64,000 bases of DNA from Rhodanobacter ginsengisoli (GTDB lineage Bacteria > Pseudomonadota > Gammaproteobacteria > Xanthomonadales > Rhodanobacteraceae), in the NCBI RefSeq assembly GCF_042657065.1, contig NZ_JBHSNF010000002.1:620001-684000 (forward strand), in the 5' to 3' direction. The stretch's first letter is position 1. The number at the start of each line of letters is the position of its first letter. This document shows positions 25,337 through 33,528 of the stretch, piece after piece. Made by a program: the position numbers and the translations under genes. The notes under the pieces were generated by a model, which saw only the letters and a program-made list of their open reading frames with translations, ran no database searches and had not been told where the DNA came from.

Positions 25337-26614
25337 TCAGTCGCCCATCTGCTTCTGCAGATGCTCACGACGTTCCTGCGCATCCAGCGACAGCGTCGCG
25401 ATCGGGCGCGCATCCAGCCGGTCGATGCCGATCTCCTCATCGGTCTCCTCGCAGAAACCGTAACTGCCTTCCTCGATCCGGCGCAGGGCCTTGTCGATCT
25501 TGGAGATCAGCTTGCGGTAACGATCGCGGGTACGCAGTTCCAGCGAGTTTTCGGTTTCACGCGTGGCGCGCTCGGCTTCGTCGCCGACGTCGCGCACTTC
25601 ATCGCGCAGGTTGTCCATGGTCTGGCGCGACTCTTCCACCAACTGGTCGCGCCAATCGCGCAGCTTGTTGCGGAAGTAGGCCAGGTGCTGCGGATTCATG
25701 TACTCCTCGTCGTTCGAGGGGCGATATCCCTTGGGCAACGTGATCGTGCTGGTGGAAGGCAATGCGTAGCGCCCGTCTTCACGGGTGACACCGTTATCGA
25801 GTTTTTTTGTAGCGAGTTTATTCATTGAGGACGACGAATTTTTCTGATTTGCGTGAGGGGGAGCATGACGCGCAGCGGCCGGAGCTGCCTGCGGTGTCAC
25901 CATGGCGGTTGCACTCGCTACCTTGCCCTTGAAGAGCCTGCTGGCGGGTGACGGGGATACGCTTTTGACTACCGGTGCCGGTGCCGGCTTGGCAACTGGC
26001 TTGGTGGAGACCTTGGCCGGCTTCGCCGGTTTCGCCGGCTTGCTCGGTTTGCTGCTCGGTTTTGTCACCGGTTTGACGGCCTGTTTCGCCACCGGCTTGG
26101 CCGACTTGACCACTTTCTTGCTGGGGGCCGGCTTGGCCTGGGGCTTCGCTGCCGGCTTACCGCTCTTGATCTTGCTGTTCCCGACGGCGACCTTCTTCGG
26201 CGCCGGCTTCTTCGCCGCGACCTTCTTTGCCACGGGCTTCTTTGCTACCGGCTTCTTGACCGCCGGCTTCTTGACCGCCGGCTTTTTCACTGCCGGCTTC
26301 TTGACCACGGCTTTCTTCGCGACCACCTTCCTGACTGCAGGACTGGCCTTCTTCGGCTGCGGTTTGGCAGCTGCCTTCCGGACCACCGGCTTGCTGGCGG
26401 CCTTCTTGCTGGCTACGACCTTCTTCGCCACCGCCTTGCTGGCTGGCTTGGCTGCGGCTCGACTGGTCTTTGCGGGTGCCTTGCTGGCGTTCTTCACGAT
26501 CCGTCCCTTTGTGGCAGCTGTTTTCGACGTGCCGGCCCTGGCGGCGTGCGCCCTGGCCGCAGTCTTGCCCTTCTGCGCCTTGGCGGCGTTGGAACTACCT
26601 GTAGTTTTCGCCAT
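25337..26614 (-). CDS. dksA: DksA/TraR family RNA polymerase-binding protein with long Lys/Ala/Pro N-terminal extension
   Basis: 425 aa against 151 aa for E. coli DksA. Residues 1 to about 263 are low complexity (repeated AVKKP, PAKP, AKKP units), like histone H1 or AlgP tails. Residues 264-425 are a DksA core: YMNPQHLAYFRNKLRDWRD, coiled coil with the tip residues DEAERA (Asp and Ala of the functional DxxDxA kept), then the zinc-finger region. Only the first of four zinc cysteines remains (CEET... SLDA instead of CxxC...CxxC), so it should not bind zinc in the usual way, reminiscent of the zinc-independent DksA2 of Pseudomonas. An internal ATG at 25825 could give a standard-length protein but has no strong ribosome binding site. 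DksA with ppGpp adjusts transcription in the stringent response. Confidence 0.85.
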   Translation of the reverse strand: MAKTTGSSNAAKAQKGKTAARAHAARAGTSKTAATKGRIVKNASKAPAKTSRAAAKPASKAVAKKVVASKKAASKPVVRKAAAKPQPKKASPAVRKVVAKKAVVKKPAVKKPAVKKPAVKKPVAKKPVAKKVAAKKPAPKKVAVGNSKIKSGKPAAKPQAKPAPSKKVVKSAKPVAKQAVKPVTKPSSKPSKPAKPAKPAKVSTKPVAKPAPAPVVKSVSPSPASRLFKGKVASATAMVTPQAAPAAARHAPPHANQKNSSSSMNKLATKKLDNGVTREDGRYALPSTSTITLPKGYRPSNDEEYMNPQHLAYFRNKLRDWRDQLVEESRQTMDNLRDEVRDVGDEAERATRETENSLELRTRDRYRKLISKIDKALRRIEEGSYGFCEETDEEIGIDRLDARPIATLSLDAQERREHLQKQMGD

Positions 26615-26729
26615 ATCCCTTCACCGTGGTTGGCCATGACGGCCGGGTGTTATATCCCATGTGTTCTACACCAGCAAGCCCGCTTCTGGAATACTTGTAC
26701 CACTACATGCTGCAAGCCGCTCCGGCAAC

Positions 26730-27002
26730 GTGAATGCCCTGACCCGATTGATACTGTGGTTGCTCCGTTTGTACAAGCGCTGGATCAGCCCACTGCTGGC
26801 CCCGAGTTGCCGCTTCCACCCCAGTTGCTCTGATTATGCACGGATTGCCGTCACCCGCTTCGGCCCGTGGCGCGGCAGCCTGCTGGCCGGTTGGCGGCTG
26901 CTGCGTTGCCAGCCCCTGTGTACCGGCGGCGAAGATCCGGTGCCTGAACGGATCCATTTCCCTCGCTGTCGCTGTCCAGGAGATTCCACCGATGCCGACT
27001 GA
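26730..27002 (+). CDS. yidD: Membrane protein insertion efficiency factor YidD
   Basis: About 90 aa. Core LLRLYKRWISPLLAPSCRFH, PSCSDYARIAV and GWRLLRCQPLCTGG is the YidD (haemolytic-factor family) signature with its conserved cysteines. Associates with the inner membrane and aids YidC-dependent insertion. No ATG gives a family-sized product; I use GTG 26730, with ATG 26661 as a longer alternative. The C-terminus overlaps pyrC by 11 nt. It is unusual in being away from rpmH-rnpA-yidC. Confidence 0.78.
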   Translation: MNALTRLILWLLRLYKRWISPLLAPSCRFHPSCSDYARIAVTRFGPWRGSLLAGWRLLRCQPLCTGGEDPVPERIHFPRCRCPGDSTDAD

Positions 27003-28329
27003 CTGGCTGATCAAGAACGCCGAACTCGTCAACGAGGGCCGCCGTTTCCACGCTGACCTGCGCGTGAAGGACGGCCGGATCGAGGCGATCGCCGGCGACC
27101 TGGATGGCCGCTCCGGCGAACAGGTGATCGACGCCAGCGGCCTGTGGCTGCTGCCGGGCATGATCGACGACCAGGTGCACTTCCGCGAACCGGGCATGCC
27201 CTACAAGGCCGATACGCTGCACGAATCGCGTGCCTGCGTGGCCGGTGGCATCACCAGCTTCATGGACATGCCGAATACCCGGCCACCGACGCTCGATCGT
27301 GATGCGCTGGAGGCGAAGTACGCACACGCCGCGATCGGCTCGGTGGTCAACTACGCCTATTACATGGGCGCCAGCAACGACAATCTGCAGGCGATCCGCG
27401 CGATCGACCCGCGCACCACGCCAGGCGTGAAGGTGTTCATGGGCGCCTCCACCGGCAACATGCTGGTGGACGACCCGGAAACCCTGGACGGCATCTTCCG
27501 CGAATGCCCCACCCCGATCATCACGCATTGCGAAGACACCCCGATGATCGATGCATTGCATGCACTGGCGCGCGAGAAGTACGGTGAGGACATCCCGCCC
27601 CGCGAGCACCCGCTGATCCGCTCGCGCGAGGCCTGCCTCAAGTCGACCCGGCTGGCCATCGCGCTGGCGCGCAAGCACGGCACCCGGCTGCATGTGCTGC
27701 ACATCACCACGGCCGACGAGCTGGCGCTGTTCCAGCCCGGCCCGATCAAGGGCAAGCAGATCACTGCCGAAACCTGTGTGCATTTCCTGCATTTCGACGA
27801 TCGCGACTACGAACGACTCGGCTTCCTGATCAAGTGCAATCCCGCCATCAAGACCGCCGCCGACCGCGAGGCGATCATCCTGGCGCTGGCCGACGGTCGC
27901 ATCGATGTGCTGGCGACCGACCATGCACCGCACCTGCTGGGCGAAAAGGCGCAGAAATACGACCAGGCGCCATCCGGCCTGCCGCTGGTGCAGTTCGCGC
28001 TGCAGGCCGCGCTGCAGCGGGTGTTCGAGGGCAAGCTGACGCTGGAACGGGTGGTCGAGGCGGTGACCCACGCACCGGCCACGTTGTTCGGCGTGAAGCA
28101 GCGCGGCTTCCTGCGCGAAGGCTATGCCGCCGATCTGGTGCTGGTCGACCCGAACAAGCCGCATACCGTGACCCGCGGCGAAGTGCTGTCCAAATGCGGC
28201 TGGTCGCCGTTCGAGGGTGAAACCTTCCACAGCTCGATCGCCAGCACCTTCGTCAACGGCCAGCGTGTCTGGGACGGCAACAGGATCGACGACAGCGTGC
28301 GCGGCCAGCGACTGGCATTCGACCGCTGA
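26992..28329 (+). CDS. pyrC: Dihydroorotase
   Basis: 445 aa amidohydrolase. Converts carbamoyl-aspartate to dihydroorotate in pyrimidine synthesis. Metal region reads GMIDDQVHFREPGMPYKAD: the first His of the usual HxH is Gln, as in the DDQVHFREPG subfamily seen also in Bacteroidetes. Further family blocks: PGVKVFMGAST, ITHCEDTPMI, HVLHITTADE, TAETCVHFLHF and DVLATDHAPH with the catalytic Asp. Start 26992 has an AGGAG site 10 nt upstream. The longer frame overlaps yidD. Confidence in family is high; an alternative amidohydrolase function (allantoinase) is less likely given the match. Confidence 0.9.
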   Translation: MPTDWLIKNAELVNEGRRFHADLRVKDGRIEAIAGDLDGRSGEQVIDASGLWLLPGMIDDQVHFREPGMPYKADTLHESRACVAGGITSFMDMPNTRPPTLDRDALEAKYAHAAIGSVVNYAYYMGASNDNLQAIRAIDPRTTPGVKVFMGASTGNMLVDDPETLDGIFRECPTPIITHCEDTPMIDALHALAREKYGEDIPPREHPLIRSREACLKSTRLAIALARKHGTRLHVLHITTADELALFQPGPIKGKQITAETCVHFLHFDDRDYERLGFLIKCNPAIKTAADREAIILALADGRIDVLATDHAPHLLGEKAQKYDQAPSGLPLVQFALQAALQRVFEGKLTLERVVEAVTHAPATLFGVKQRGFLREGYAADLVLVDPNKPHTVTRGEVLSKCGWSPFEGETFHSSIASTFVNGQRVWDGNRIDDSVRGQRLAFDR

Positions 28330-28422
28330 GTGGCGGCGCGCGGGGCGCGCACGGTGCAGGAGACCGCTGAATACTCCGCGAGCCGTCACCCCTGACGGCA
28401 CGAGATCCCAGGGAAGGCCGCG

Positions 28423-29370
28423 TTACGAAGTCGAGCCGTAACCGCCTTCGACGCCCTTGCTGGCATAGGCCACCGCATCGTGCGGGTGCAGGCTTTCCTG
28501 GTGCTCGACGCGGATGTGGAAGTCGCTGAGCAGATCATCGGCATCCAGTGCCCGCTGGATACGCCGGGCCGCATCCTCGCAGAACATCAGGTTGCCACCA
28601 TTGGCCAGTGCGAAGGCCTGTTCGTCCTCACGCTTCACCGCCGTCTGTACCGGCGTGCCCAGCGCGTGTTCGACCCGGTCGACCAGCCGGATCAAATCGA
28701 AACCGGCGCCCGCCACCGGGCGAATGCGCAGGCGCGCCACGCTGCGCTGTGCGTGCGGGGTGGCGACGATGCCCTGCTCGCTGCCCAGCCAGGCCAGTAC
28801 CGCCGCCCGCTCGATCGGCTCGTCCGCATCGAAATCGTGGGCGAACTGATCCTGGATCAGCTGGCGCGACAGCGCCGCCGAGGCCGGGCACGTGGAGGAA
28901 TAGATCACTTCGGTGCCGAATTCGAGCAAAAAGTCCTGGCCGGTCAGGCTGGCCTCGATGCATACCGGATAGGCGCGCCAGCCGCTGTGGGCGCTGCGCA
29001 GGGCCGGACGACGCACCAGATGCTCGAAATGGATGCTGAGGCAGGCGCGGTCGGCAAGGCCCTTGTGCGAATCGAGAAATCCGCGCAGCAGCGCGTGCAG
29101 CGAATCGGCGGTCAGCGTGCGGGTGCTCAACGCCTGCTCGACCTGCAGGTACAAGCGCGACATGTGGATGCCACGCTTGTCCGGCTGGTTCAGATTGACG
29201 AAGGCACCGACCCGGGCACTGGCGCGTTGCACCTCGCCGTCGCCGGCATCGAACAGCACCGGCACCTGGATATCGGCCATGCCGACCCAGTCCAGTGCGC
29301 CGGCCAGATGCGGCTGCGCGTGCACGGCCACATCGGGCAGCAAGCGCGCGGTATTTTCCTGATTCGACAT
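28423..29370 (-). CDS. folE2: GTP cyclohydrolase I type 2 (FolE2, GCYH-IB)
   Basis: 315 aa. Converts GTP to dihydroneopterin triphosphate, the first step of folate synthesis; the type 2 enzyme tolerates zinc shortage. Blocks: GTEVIYSSTCPASAALSRQL with the catalytic/metal Cys near residue 147, RGIHMSRLYL near 72, and CIEASLTGQDF. Start 29370 is preceded by AGGATCCCGT; an ATG at 29385 is in frame but less well spaced. Whether a second, FolE-type enzyme exists elsewhere is not visible. No Zur-like operator was recognised upstream. Confidence 0.9.
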   Translation of the reverse strand: MSNQENTARLLPDVAVHAQPHLAGALDWVGMADIQVPVLFDAGDGEVQRASARVGAFVNLNQPDKRGIHMSRLYLQVEQALSTRTLTADSLHALLRGFLDSHKGLADRACLSIHFEHLVRRPALRSAHSGWRAYPVCIEASLTGQDFLLEFGTEVIYSSTCPASAALSRQLIQDQFAHDFDADEPIERAAVLAWLGSEQGIVATPHAQRSVARLRIRPVAGAGFDLIRLVDRVEHALGTPVQTAVKREDEQAFALANGGNLMFCEDAARRIQRALDADDLLSDFHIRVEHQESLHPHDAVAYASKGVEGGYGSTS

Positions 29371-29523
29371 ACGGGATCCTGACATCGGCGAGCAAGTCGC
29401 CTCAAGGCACATCAATCTTGGGGCAAACGGCCTGCCGCACAATAGTGGCGTGGCGGAAACGCTGCGTCTTGCCCCGCGACCCGGGCGAAGCTCTGCATGG
29501 GTCGCCAGCCGTGCAACGCCACA

Positions 29524-30378
29524 CTAGCGCCTCTGCCGCTGCCACGCACGCGCGGCCTGCCAGGCCTGCAGCGTGGTCGCCAGCCCCGAGCGCGGCTGGC
29601 CGGCCTGCAACGCGGCCAGCGCATCGCCGGCGACCGCGGCGCGCCGCGCCAGCCGACGACCATGATGCGACTCCAGGGCGCGAAACACGCTGAGCGGACC
29701 GGCCTGCGCATCGGCCTCGTCCCAGCTGGCCAGCAGGTCATCCAGTTGCGCCTTGACTGCCTGCTGGCGCGCGGCGCCGGACTGCCGCAGTTGCGCACGA
29801 CTGAGGCCGTGGCGCGCCAGCCGCGCCATCGGCAAGGCCAGCCGATCGCGCTCGGCATCCTGCTCCAGCCGCAGCAGCGCAAACAGCAGGTGATTGAGCG
29901 TGGCGACCCGCGCGGCACGATCAGCCGACGCCTCGGCGCCGTACCACCAGGCGGTTTCCAGCGCGGCCAGGGCACCATGCAGCGGCATCGCCGCGGCCAG
30001 CTGCGCCGGGTAATCCGCTGCCGTGCCCTGCTCCAGTTGCGCCATCGCCGCCAGTACCGGCGCCAGCCAGCGCTCGGCAGGCAGGGCATGCGCACGCTCG
30101 TCGTCGAACAGCACCTGGGTCAGCGGATGACGGCCGCCGCTGGCAGCGGCACCGGAGAGCTCTTCCGCCCACCAGCCGAGCTTGGCCACCGCAACCTGCG
30201 GCTCGCGAATGCCGTAGGCGGCGCCGAGCAGCTCCTGCTCGAGTGCGGCCAGCGCCACGTGACCGGGGTAACGGCGCCCGTCGACGAAGACCAGCGCGAC
30301 GCGCTGCTGCGGTTGCACTGCCAGCCACTTGTCGATGAAGCCCTGCAACACCGCACTCTGTTCGACCAGCTCGATCAT
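29524..30378 (-). CDS. Squalene/phytoene synthase-like protein without the acidic motifs
   Basis: 284 aa, all-helical. The region QELLGAAYGIREPQVAVAKL then GWWAEEL (about 50-75) and RLALPMARLARHGLSRAQLR (about 172-191) match the squalene/phytoene synthase fold (isoprenyl synthase superfamily). However, the DxxxD motifs needed to bind Mg-diphosphate are not present, so catalysis of prenyl condensation is doubtful; it resembles the NDUFAF6-like non-catalytic branch. The ATG overlaps gph by ATGA. Linkage to ubiG suggests a role connected to quinone or membrane metabolism, but that is inference. Confidence 0.7.
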   Translation of the reverse strand: MIELVEQSAVLQGFIDKWLAVQPQQRVALVFVDGRRYPGHVALAALEQELLGAAYGIREPQVAVAKLGWWAEELSGAAASGGRHPLTQVLFDDERAHALPAERWLAPVLAAMAQLEQGTAADYPAQLAAAMPLHGALAALETAWWYGAEASADRAARVATLNHLLFALLRLEQDAERDRLALPMARLARHGLSRAQLRQSGAARQQAVKAQLDDLLASWDEADAQAGPLSVFRALESHHGRRLARRAAVAGDALAALQAGQPRSGLATTLQAWQAARAWQRQRR

Positions 30379-31055
30379 GCGACGACCGGTTGCAGTTGCA
30401 GCAGCGCGGCCAGCGCGGCCGGATGATCGAGTACCGCGTCGGCACCCCAGGCATGCGGATCGCCACCGTCCAGATAGCCCCAGCTCACGGCCACCGTGTA
30501 CAACCCGGCGGCCGCACCGGCCTCCACGTCGCGCCGGTCGTCGCCCACGAACAGGCAGTGCGCGGGACTGATCCCGGCGCGCTCGCAGGCCAGCAGGACC
30601 GGTGCCGGATCGGGCTTTTTCACCGCCAGGGTATCGCCGCACACCACCGCGCTGGCGCGGTCCGCCCAGCCGATGCGGCCAAGCAGTTCGTCGGTCAGGA
30701 AGCCCGCCTTGTTGGTCACGATGCCCCAGCGCAGGCCCGCGGCCTCGATCCGTGCCAACAGGTCATCGATGCCGTCGAACGCGGTCGTCTGCTGCGCCAT
30801 CACGTCCTGATACAACTCCAGGTAACGCGGGACCAGCGATTCCAGTGCCGGCTCGCCGCGCCCGGCGAACGCGTGGCGCAGCACCGCCCGCGCACCACGG
30901 GACACCAGTTCGCGCACCGGCGCATACGGTGGCGGTGGCACTCCCTCTTCCGCACACTGAATGACCAGAGCGGCGTACAGGTCCGGGGCACTGTCGAGCA
31001 GCGTGCCGTCCAGATCGAACAGCACACCCTGGATATCGGAGGGAAGCGGGTTCAT
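30375..31055 (-). CDS. gph: HAD-family phosphatase: phosphoglycolate phosphatase or MupP
   Basis: 226 aa. HAD motif I FDLDGTLLDSAPDLYAAL (about 11-28), motif II TNKAGF (about 117), motif III Lys in KKPDP and motif IV GDDRRDVEAG are all intact, so it is an active phosphatase. Overlaps ubiG upstream and the squalene-synthase-like gene downstream by ATGA each. In pseudomonads the gene in this position beside ubiG is MupP, the N-acetylmuramic acid 6-phosphate phosphatase of the AmgK-MurU cell-wall recycling route; sequence alone does not separate this from phosphoglycolate phosphatase. Confidence 0.85.
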   Translation of the reverse strand: MNPLPSDIQGVLFDLDGTLLDSAPDLYAALVIQCAEEGVPPPPYAPVRELVSRGARAVLRHAFAGRGEPALESLVPRYLELYQDVMAQQTTAFDGIDDLLARIEAAGLRWGIVTNKAGFLTDELLGRIGWADRASAVVCGDTLAVKKPDPAPVLLACERAGISPAHCLFVGDDRRDVEAGAAAGLYTVAVSWGYLDGGDPHAWGADAVLDHPAALAALLQLQPVVA

Positions 31056-31771
31056 AGGGGTTTGCTGGCGCTGAGGACGTAGTTGACCGCCGTGATCCTG
31101 CTCAGCCAGGCCTTGCGATTGAGCGGGTTGTAGGCCAGCCCGCTGACGTCTTCCAGCTCCAGTCCCGCATGGCGCAGCAGCCGGGCCAGTTCGGACGGCT
31201 TCAGGAACTGCGCATAGTGATGGGTACCCCGTGGCAGCATGCGCATCACGTACTCGGCACCGACGATGGCCGCGCCAAATGCGGCCGGGGTCCGGTTGAT
31301 GGTGGACATGAACAGGCGCCCGCCGGGCTTCAGCATCGCCGCCAGATCGTCGACCAGTGCCGCCGGGTCGGGCACATGCTCGATCAATTCCATGCAGCAC
31401 ACCACATCGAAGCCGGCCGGTTCAGCGGCGGCGAGATCGGCCGAGGACTGGACGCGGTAGTCGACATCGAGGCCCGACTCGTACAGGTGCAGCTTCGCGA
31501 TCTCGATCACCTTTTCGCCGAGGTCGATCCCGGTGACCCGGGCACCGGCCCGCGCCAGCGCCTCGCTCAGCAGGCCGCCGCCGCAGCCCACGTCGGCCAC
31601 CCGGGCCTCGCGCAGATCGACGCGCGCCGCGATGTAGGCCGCGCGCACCGGGTTGAGATCGTGCAGCGGGCGCGACTCGCCGTCAGGATCCCACCAGCGT
31701 GCCGCCAGGCTGTCGAAGCGGGCAATCTCTTCCGGGCTCACGTTGGCGCCGGGCTGGGGTGCTGTGTGCAT
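31052..31771 (-). CDS. ubiG: Ubiquinone biosynthesis O-methyltransferase
   Basis: 239 aa, the same size as E. coli UbiG (240). Performs both O-methylations of ubiquinone synthesis using S-adenosylmethionine. SAM motif VADVGCGGGLLSEALARAG (about 58-76), WWDPDGESRPLHDLNPVR near the N-terminus, CCMELIEHVPDP and LPRGTHHYAQFLKPSEL are UbiG hallmarks. Start 31771 is chosen for its GAGGA site at 7 nt; upstream ATGs at 31795 and 31816 would overlap or abut the YciI-like gene. Confidence 0.95.
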   Translation of the reverse strand: MHTAPQPGANVSPEEIARFDSLAARWWDPDGESRPLHDLNPVRAAYIAARVDLREARVADVGCGGGLLSEALARAGARVTGIDLGEKVIEIAKLHLYESGLDVDYRVQSSADLAAAEPAGFDVVCCMELIEHVPDPAALVDDLAAMLKPGGRLFMSTINRTPAAFGAAIVGAEYVMRMLPRGTHHYAQFLKPSELARLLRHAGLELEDVSGLAYNPLNRKAWLSRITAVNYVLSASKPL

Positions 31772-31800
31772 CGTCGAATCCTCGAGGGCCACCATGGAGT

Positions 31801-32055
31801 TTAATGCGCCTGCCATTCGTACACCGTGATATCCCAGCCGCCGCTGACGTGCGCGGGGTCGGCGTGCGCGATCGCCGTCGCTTCGGCCAGGTCCGCCGCG
31901 CGCAGCAGATAGGCACCACCGGATTTGTCGCCGAACGGGCCGGCCATCTCGAGTCTGCCATGCTCGCGCAACCCGTCGAGAAAGGCCTGGTGCCGCGGCA
32001 CCACGGCCAGGTCGAACTGGGCTCGGCGCATGGCCAGGATCAGGTAACGCTTCAT
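31801..32055 (-). CDS. YciI family protein
   Basis: 84 aa. Ferredoxin-like alpha/beta fold of the YciI (YCII-related) family: MKRYLILAMRR, RHQAFLDGLREHGRLEMAGPF, a conserved His-Asp pair, and HADPAHVSGGWDITVYEW. Family function is unsettled; some members are dehydrochlorinases or oxidoreductase-like. Lies between ubiG and the amidohydrolase in the same operon direction. Confidence 0.85.
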   Translation of the reverse strand: MKRYLILAMRRAQFDLAVVPRHQAFLDGLREHGRLEMAGPFGDKSGGAYLLRAADLAEATAIAHADPAHVSGGWDITVYEWQAH

Positions 32056-32069
32056 CGTATCGTCCCGCC

Positions 32070-33395
32070 TCAGGACTCGGCGATGCGTTCGCGCCAGGCG
32101 CGCGTACGGCCCAGCATCGCCGCCGTATCGATGCCGATCAGTTCGCGTGCGGCCAGCTTGCGCCGGCCGGCGATCCATACGTCGCTGACCTGATGGCGGC
32201 CGCAGGCATAAACCAGCTGCGACAGCACGTGGAACAGCGGCTGCGTTTCCAGGTCGCTCAGCCTTATCGCGGCAAGATCGGCCTGCTTGCCGACCTCGAT
32301 CGAGCCGATCTTCGCTTCCAGCCCGATCGCCCTGGCACCGTTGAGCGTGGCGGCCCGCAGTGCGGACGCCGCGTCGAACGCCGCGGCGTCCTGCGCCACG
32401 GCCTTGGCCAGCTGTGCGGCGGTACGCATCTCGCCGAACATGTCCAGATCGTTGTTGGAGGCACAGCCGTCGGTGCCGATCGCCAGGTTGACCCCGGCCA
32501 GACGGAACTTCTCGGCCGGACAGAAACCGGAGGCCAGCTTGAGATTGGACTCCGGACAGTGCACCACCGACACGCCGGCACTGGCGCAGGCGGCGATTTC
32601 GCCGTCGGTGACCTGGGTCATGTGCACGGCGATCAGGCGATCGTTGACCAGCCCCAGCTTCTGCAGGCGCTGGAACGGACGCAGGCCGCTCTTCTTCTTC
32701 TCTTCCTCGATCTCATGCGCGGTTTCGTGGGTATGCAGATGCACCGGGATATCGAGCTGGTCGGACAGCATGCGGATGCGCTCGAAGCTCTCGTCCGACA
32801 CCGTGTACGGCGCGTGTGGGGCGAACGCGGTGCTGATCAGCGCATCACCGATGAAGCTGTCGTGCACTTCGCCGGCGCGCTCGAAATACTCGTCCTGGCT
32901 CTTCGCCCAGGCCGTCGGAAAGTCGATCACCGGCAAGCCCACCACCGCGCGGAAGCCGAGCTTGCGATAGGTCGCACCGATCACGTCGGGAAAGAAGTAG
33001 TTCTCGTTGGCGCAGGTGGTACCGCCACGCAGCATCTCGGCCACCGCCAGCTCCACCCCGTCGCGCACGAACTCCGGTCCGATCACCTTCGCCTCGGCCG
33101 GCCAGATGTGCTGCTGCAGCCACACCATCAGCGGCAGGTCGTCGGCCAGGCCGCGCAGCAGGGTCATCGGGTTGTGCGTATGGCTGTTGATCAGGCCGGG
33201 GATCAGCACGTGCTCGCTCAACTGGACGAGCTCACGCGGCGCGTACGCGGTGCGCGCCTCGGCGATCGGCAGCAACGCGACGATGCGATCGTGCTGCACC
33301 ACCACCGCATGATCCTCCAGCACCACCGCATGCGGCTCGACCGGCACGACCCAGCGGGCCTCGATCATCAGGTCCACGGGTGTCATCTGGCTCAT
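32070..33395 (-). CDS. TRZ/ATZ family hydrolase, probable 5-methylthioadenosine/S-adenosylhomocysteine deaminase
   Basis: 441 aa amidohydrolase. Metal motif NSHTHNPMTLLRGLADDLPL split around residue 70-90, HLHTHETAHEIEE, VHMTQVTDGEI, VVHCPESNLKLASGFCP and GTDGCASNNDLDM (metal Asp) are the pattern of MtaD-type nucleoside deaminases. In pseudomonads the orthologue next to ubiG deaminates methylthioadenosine, a by-product of SAM use, which fits the neighbouring methyltransferase. Older names such as N-ethylammeline chlorohydrolase are not supported by context. Start 33395 has a GAGGA site. Confidence 0.87.
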   Translation of the reverse strand: MSQMTPVDLMIEARWVVPVEPHAVVLEDHAVVVQHDRIVALLPIAEARTAYAPRELVQLSEHVLIPGLINSHTHNPMTLLRGLADDLPLMVWLQQHIWPAEAKVIGPEFVRDGVELAVAEMLRGGTTCANENYFFPDVIGATYRKLGFRAVVGLPVIDFPTAWAKSQDEYFERAGEVHDSFIGDALISTAFAPHAPYTVSDESFERIRMLSDQLDIPVHLHTHETAHEIEEEKKKSGLRPFQRLQKLGLVNDRLIAVHMTQVTDGEIAACASAGVSVVHCPESNLKLASGFCPAEKFRLAGVNLAIGTDGCASNNDLDMFGEMRTAAQLAKAVAQDAAAFDAASALRAATLNGARAIGLEAKIGSIEVGKQADLAAIRLSDLETQPLFHVLSQLVYACGRHQVSDVWIAGRRKLAARELIGIDTAAMLGRTRAWRERIAES

Positions 33396-33528
33396 CCTGT
33401 CCTCGCTCCATGCTGATGCTGTATACGGCATGGGGCGGCACACCTCGCGGCGCCCGCCCCATCCTGCTGTCCCCGGCCACGCCGGGCCGACCTGCTGCGC
33501 TGACGTGAGTCCGGCTCACGCACCACGC

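Noticed and set aside
25823..26614. DksA N-terminal tail as a separate gene or frameshift artefact
   Set aside because: The frame is continuous from ATG 26614 with consistent Lys/Ala/Pro codon pattern and no stop; a fusion is the direct reading, though an internal start at 25825 cannot be excluded.
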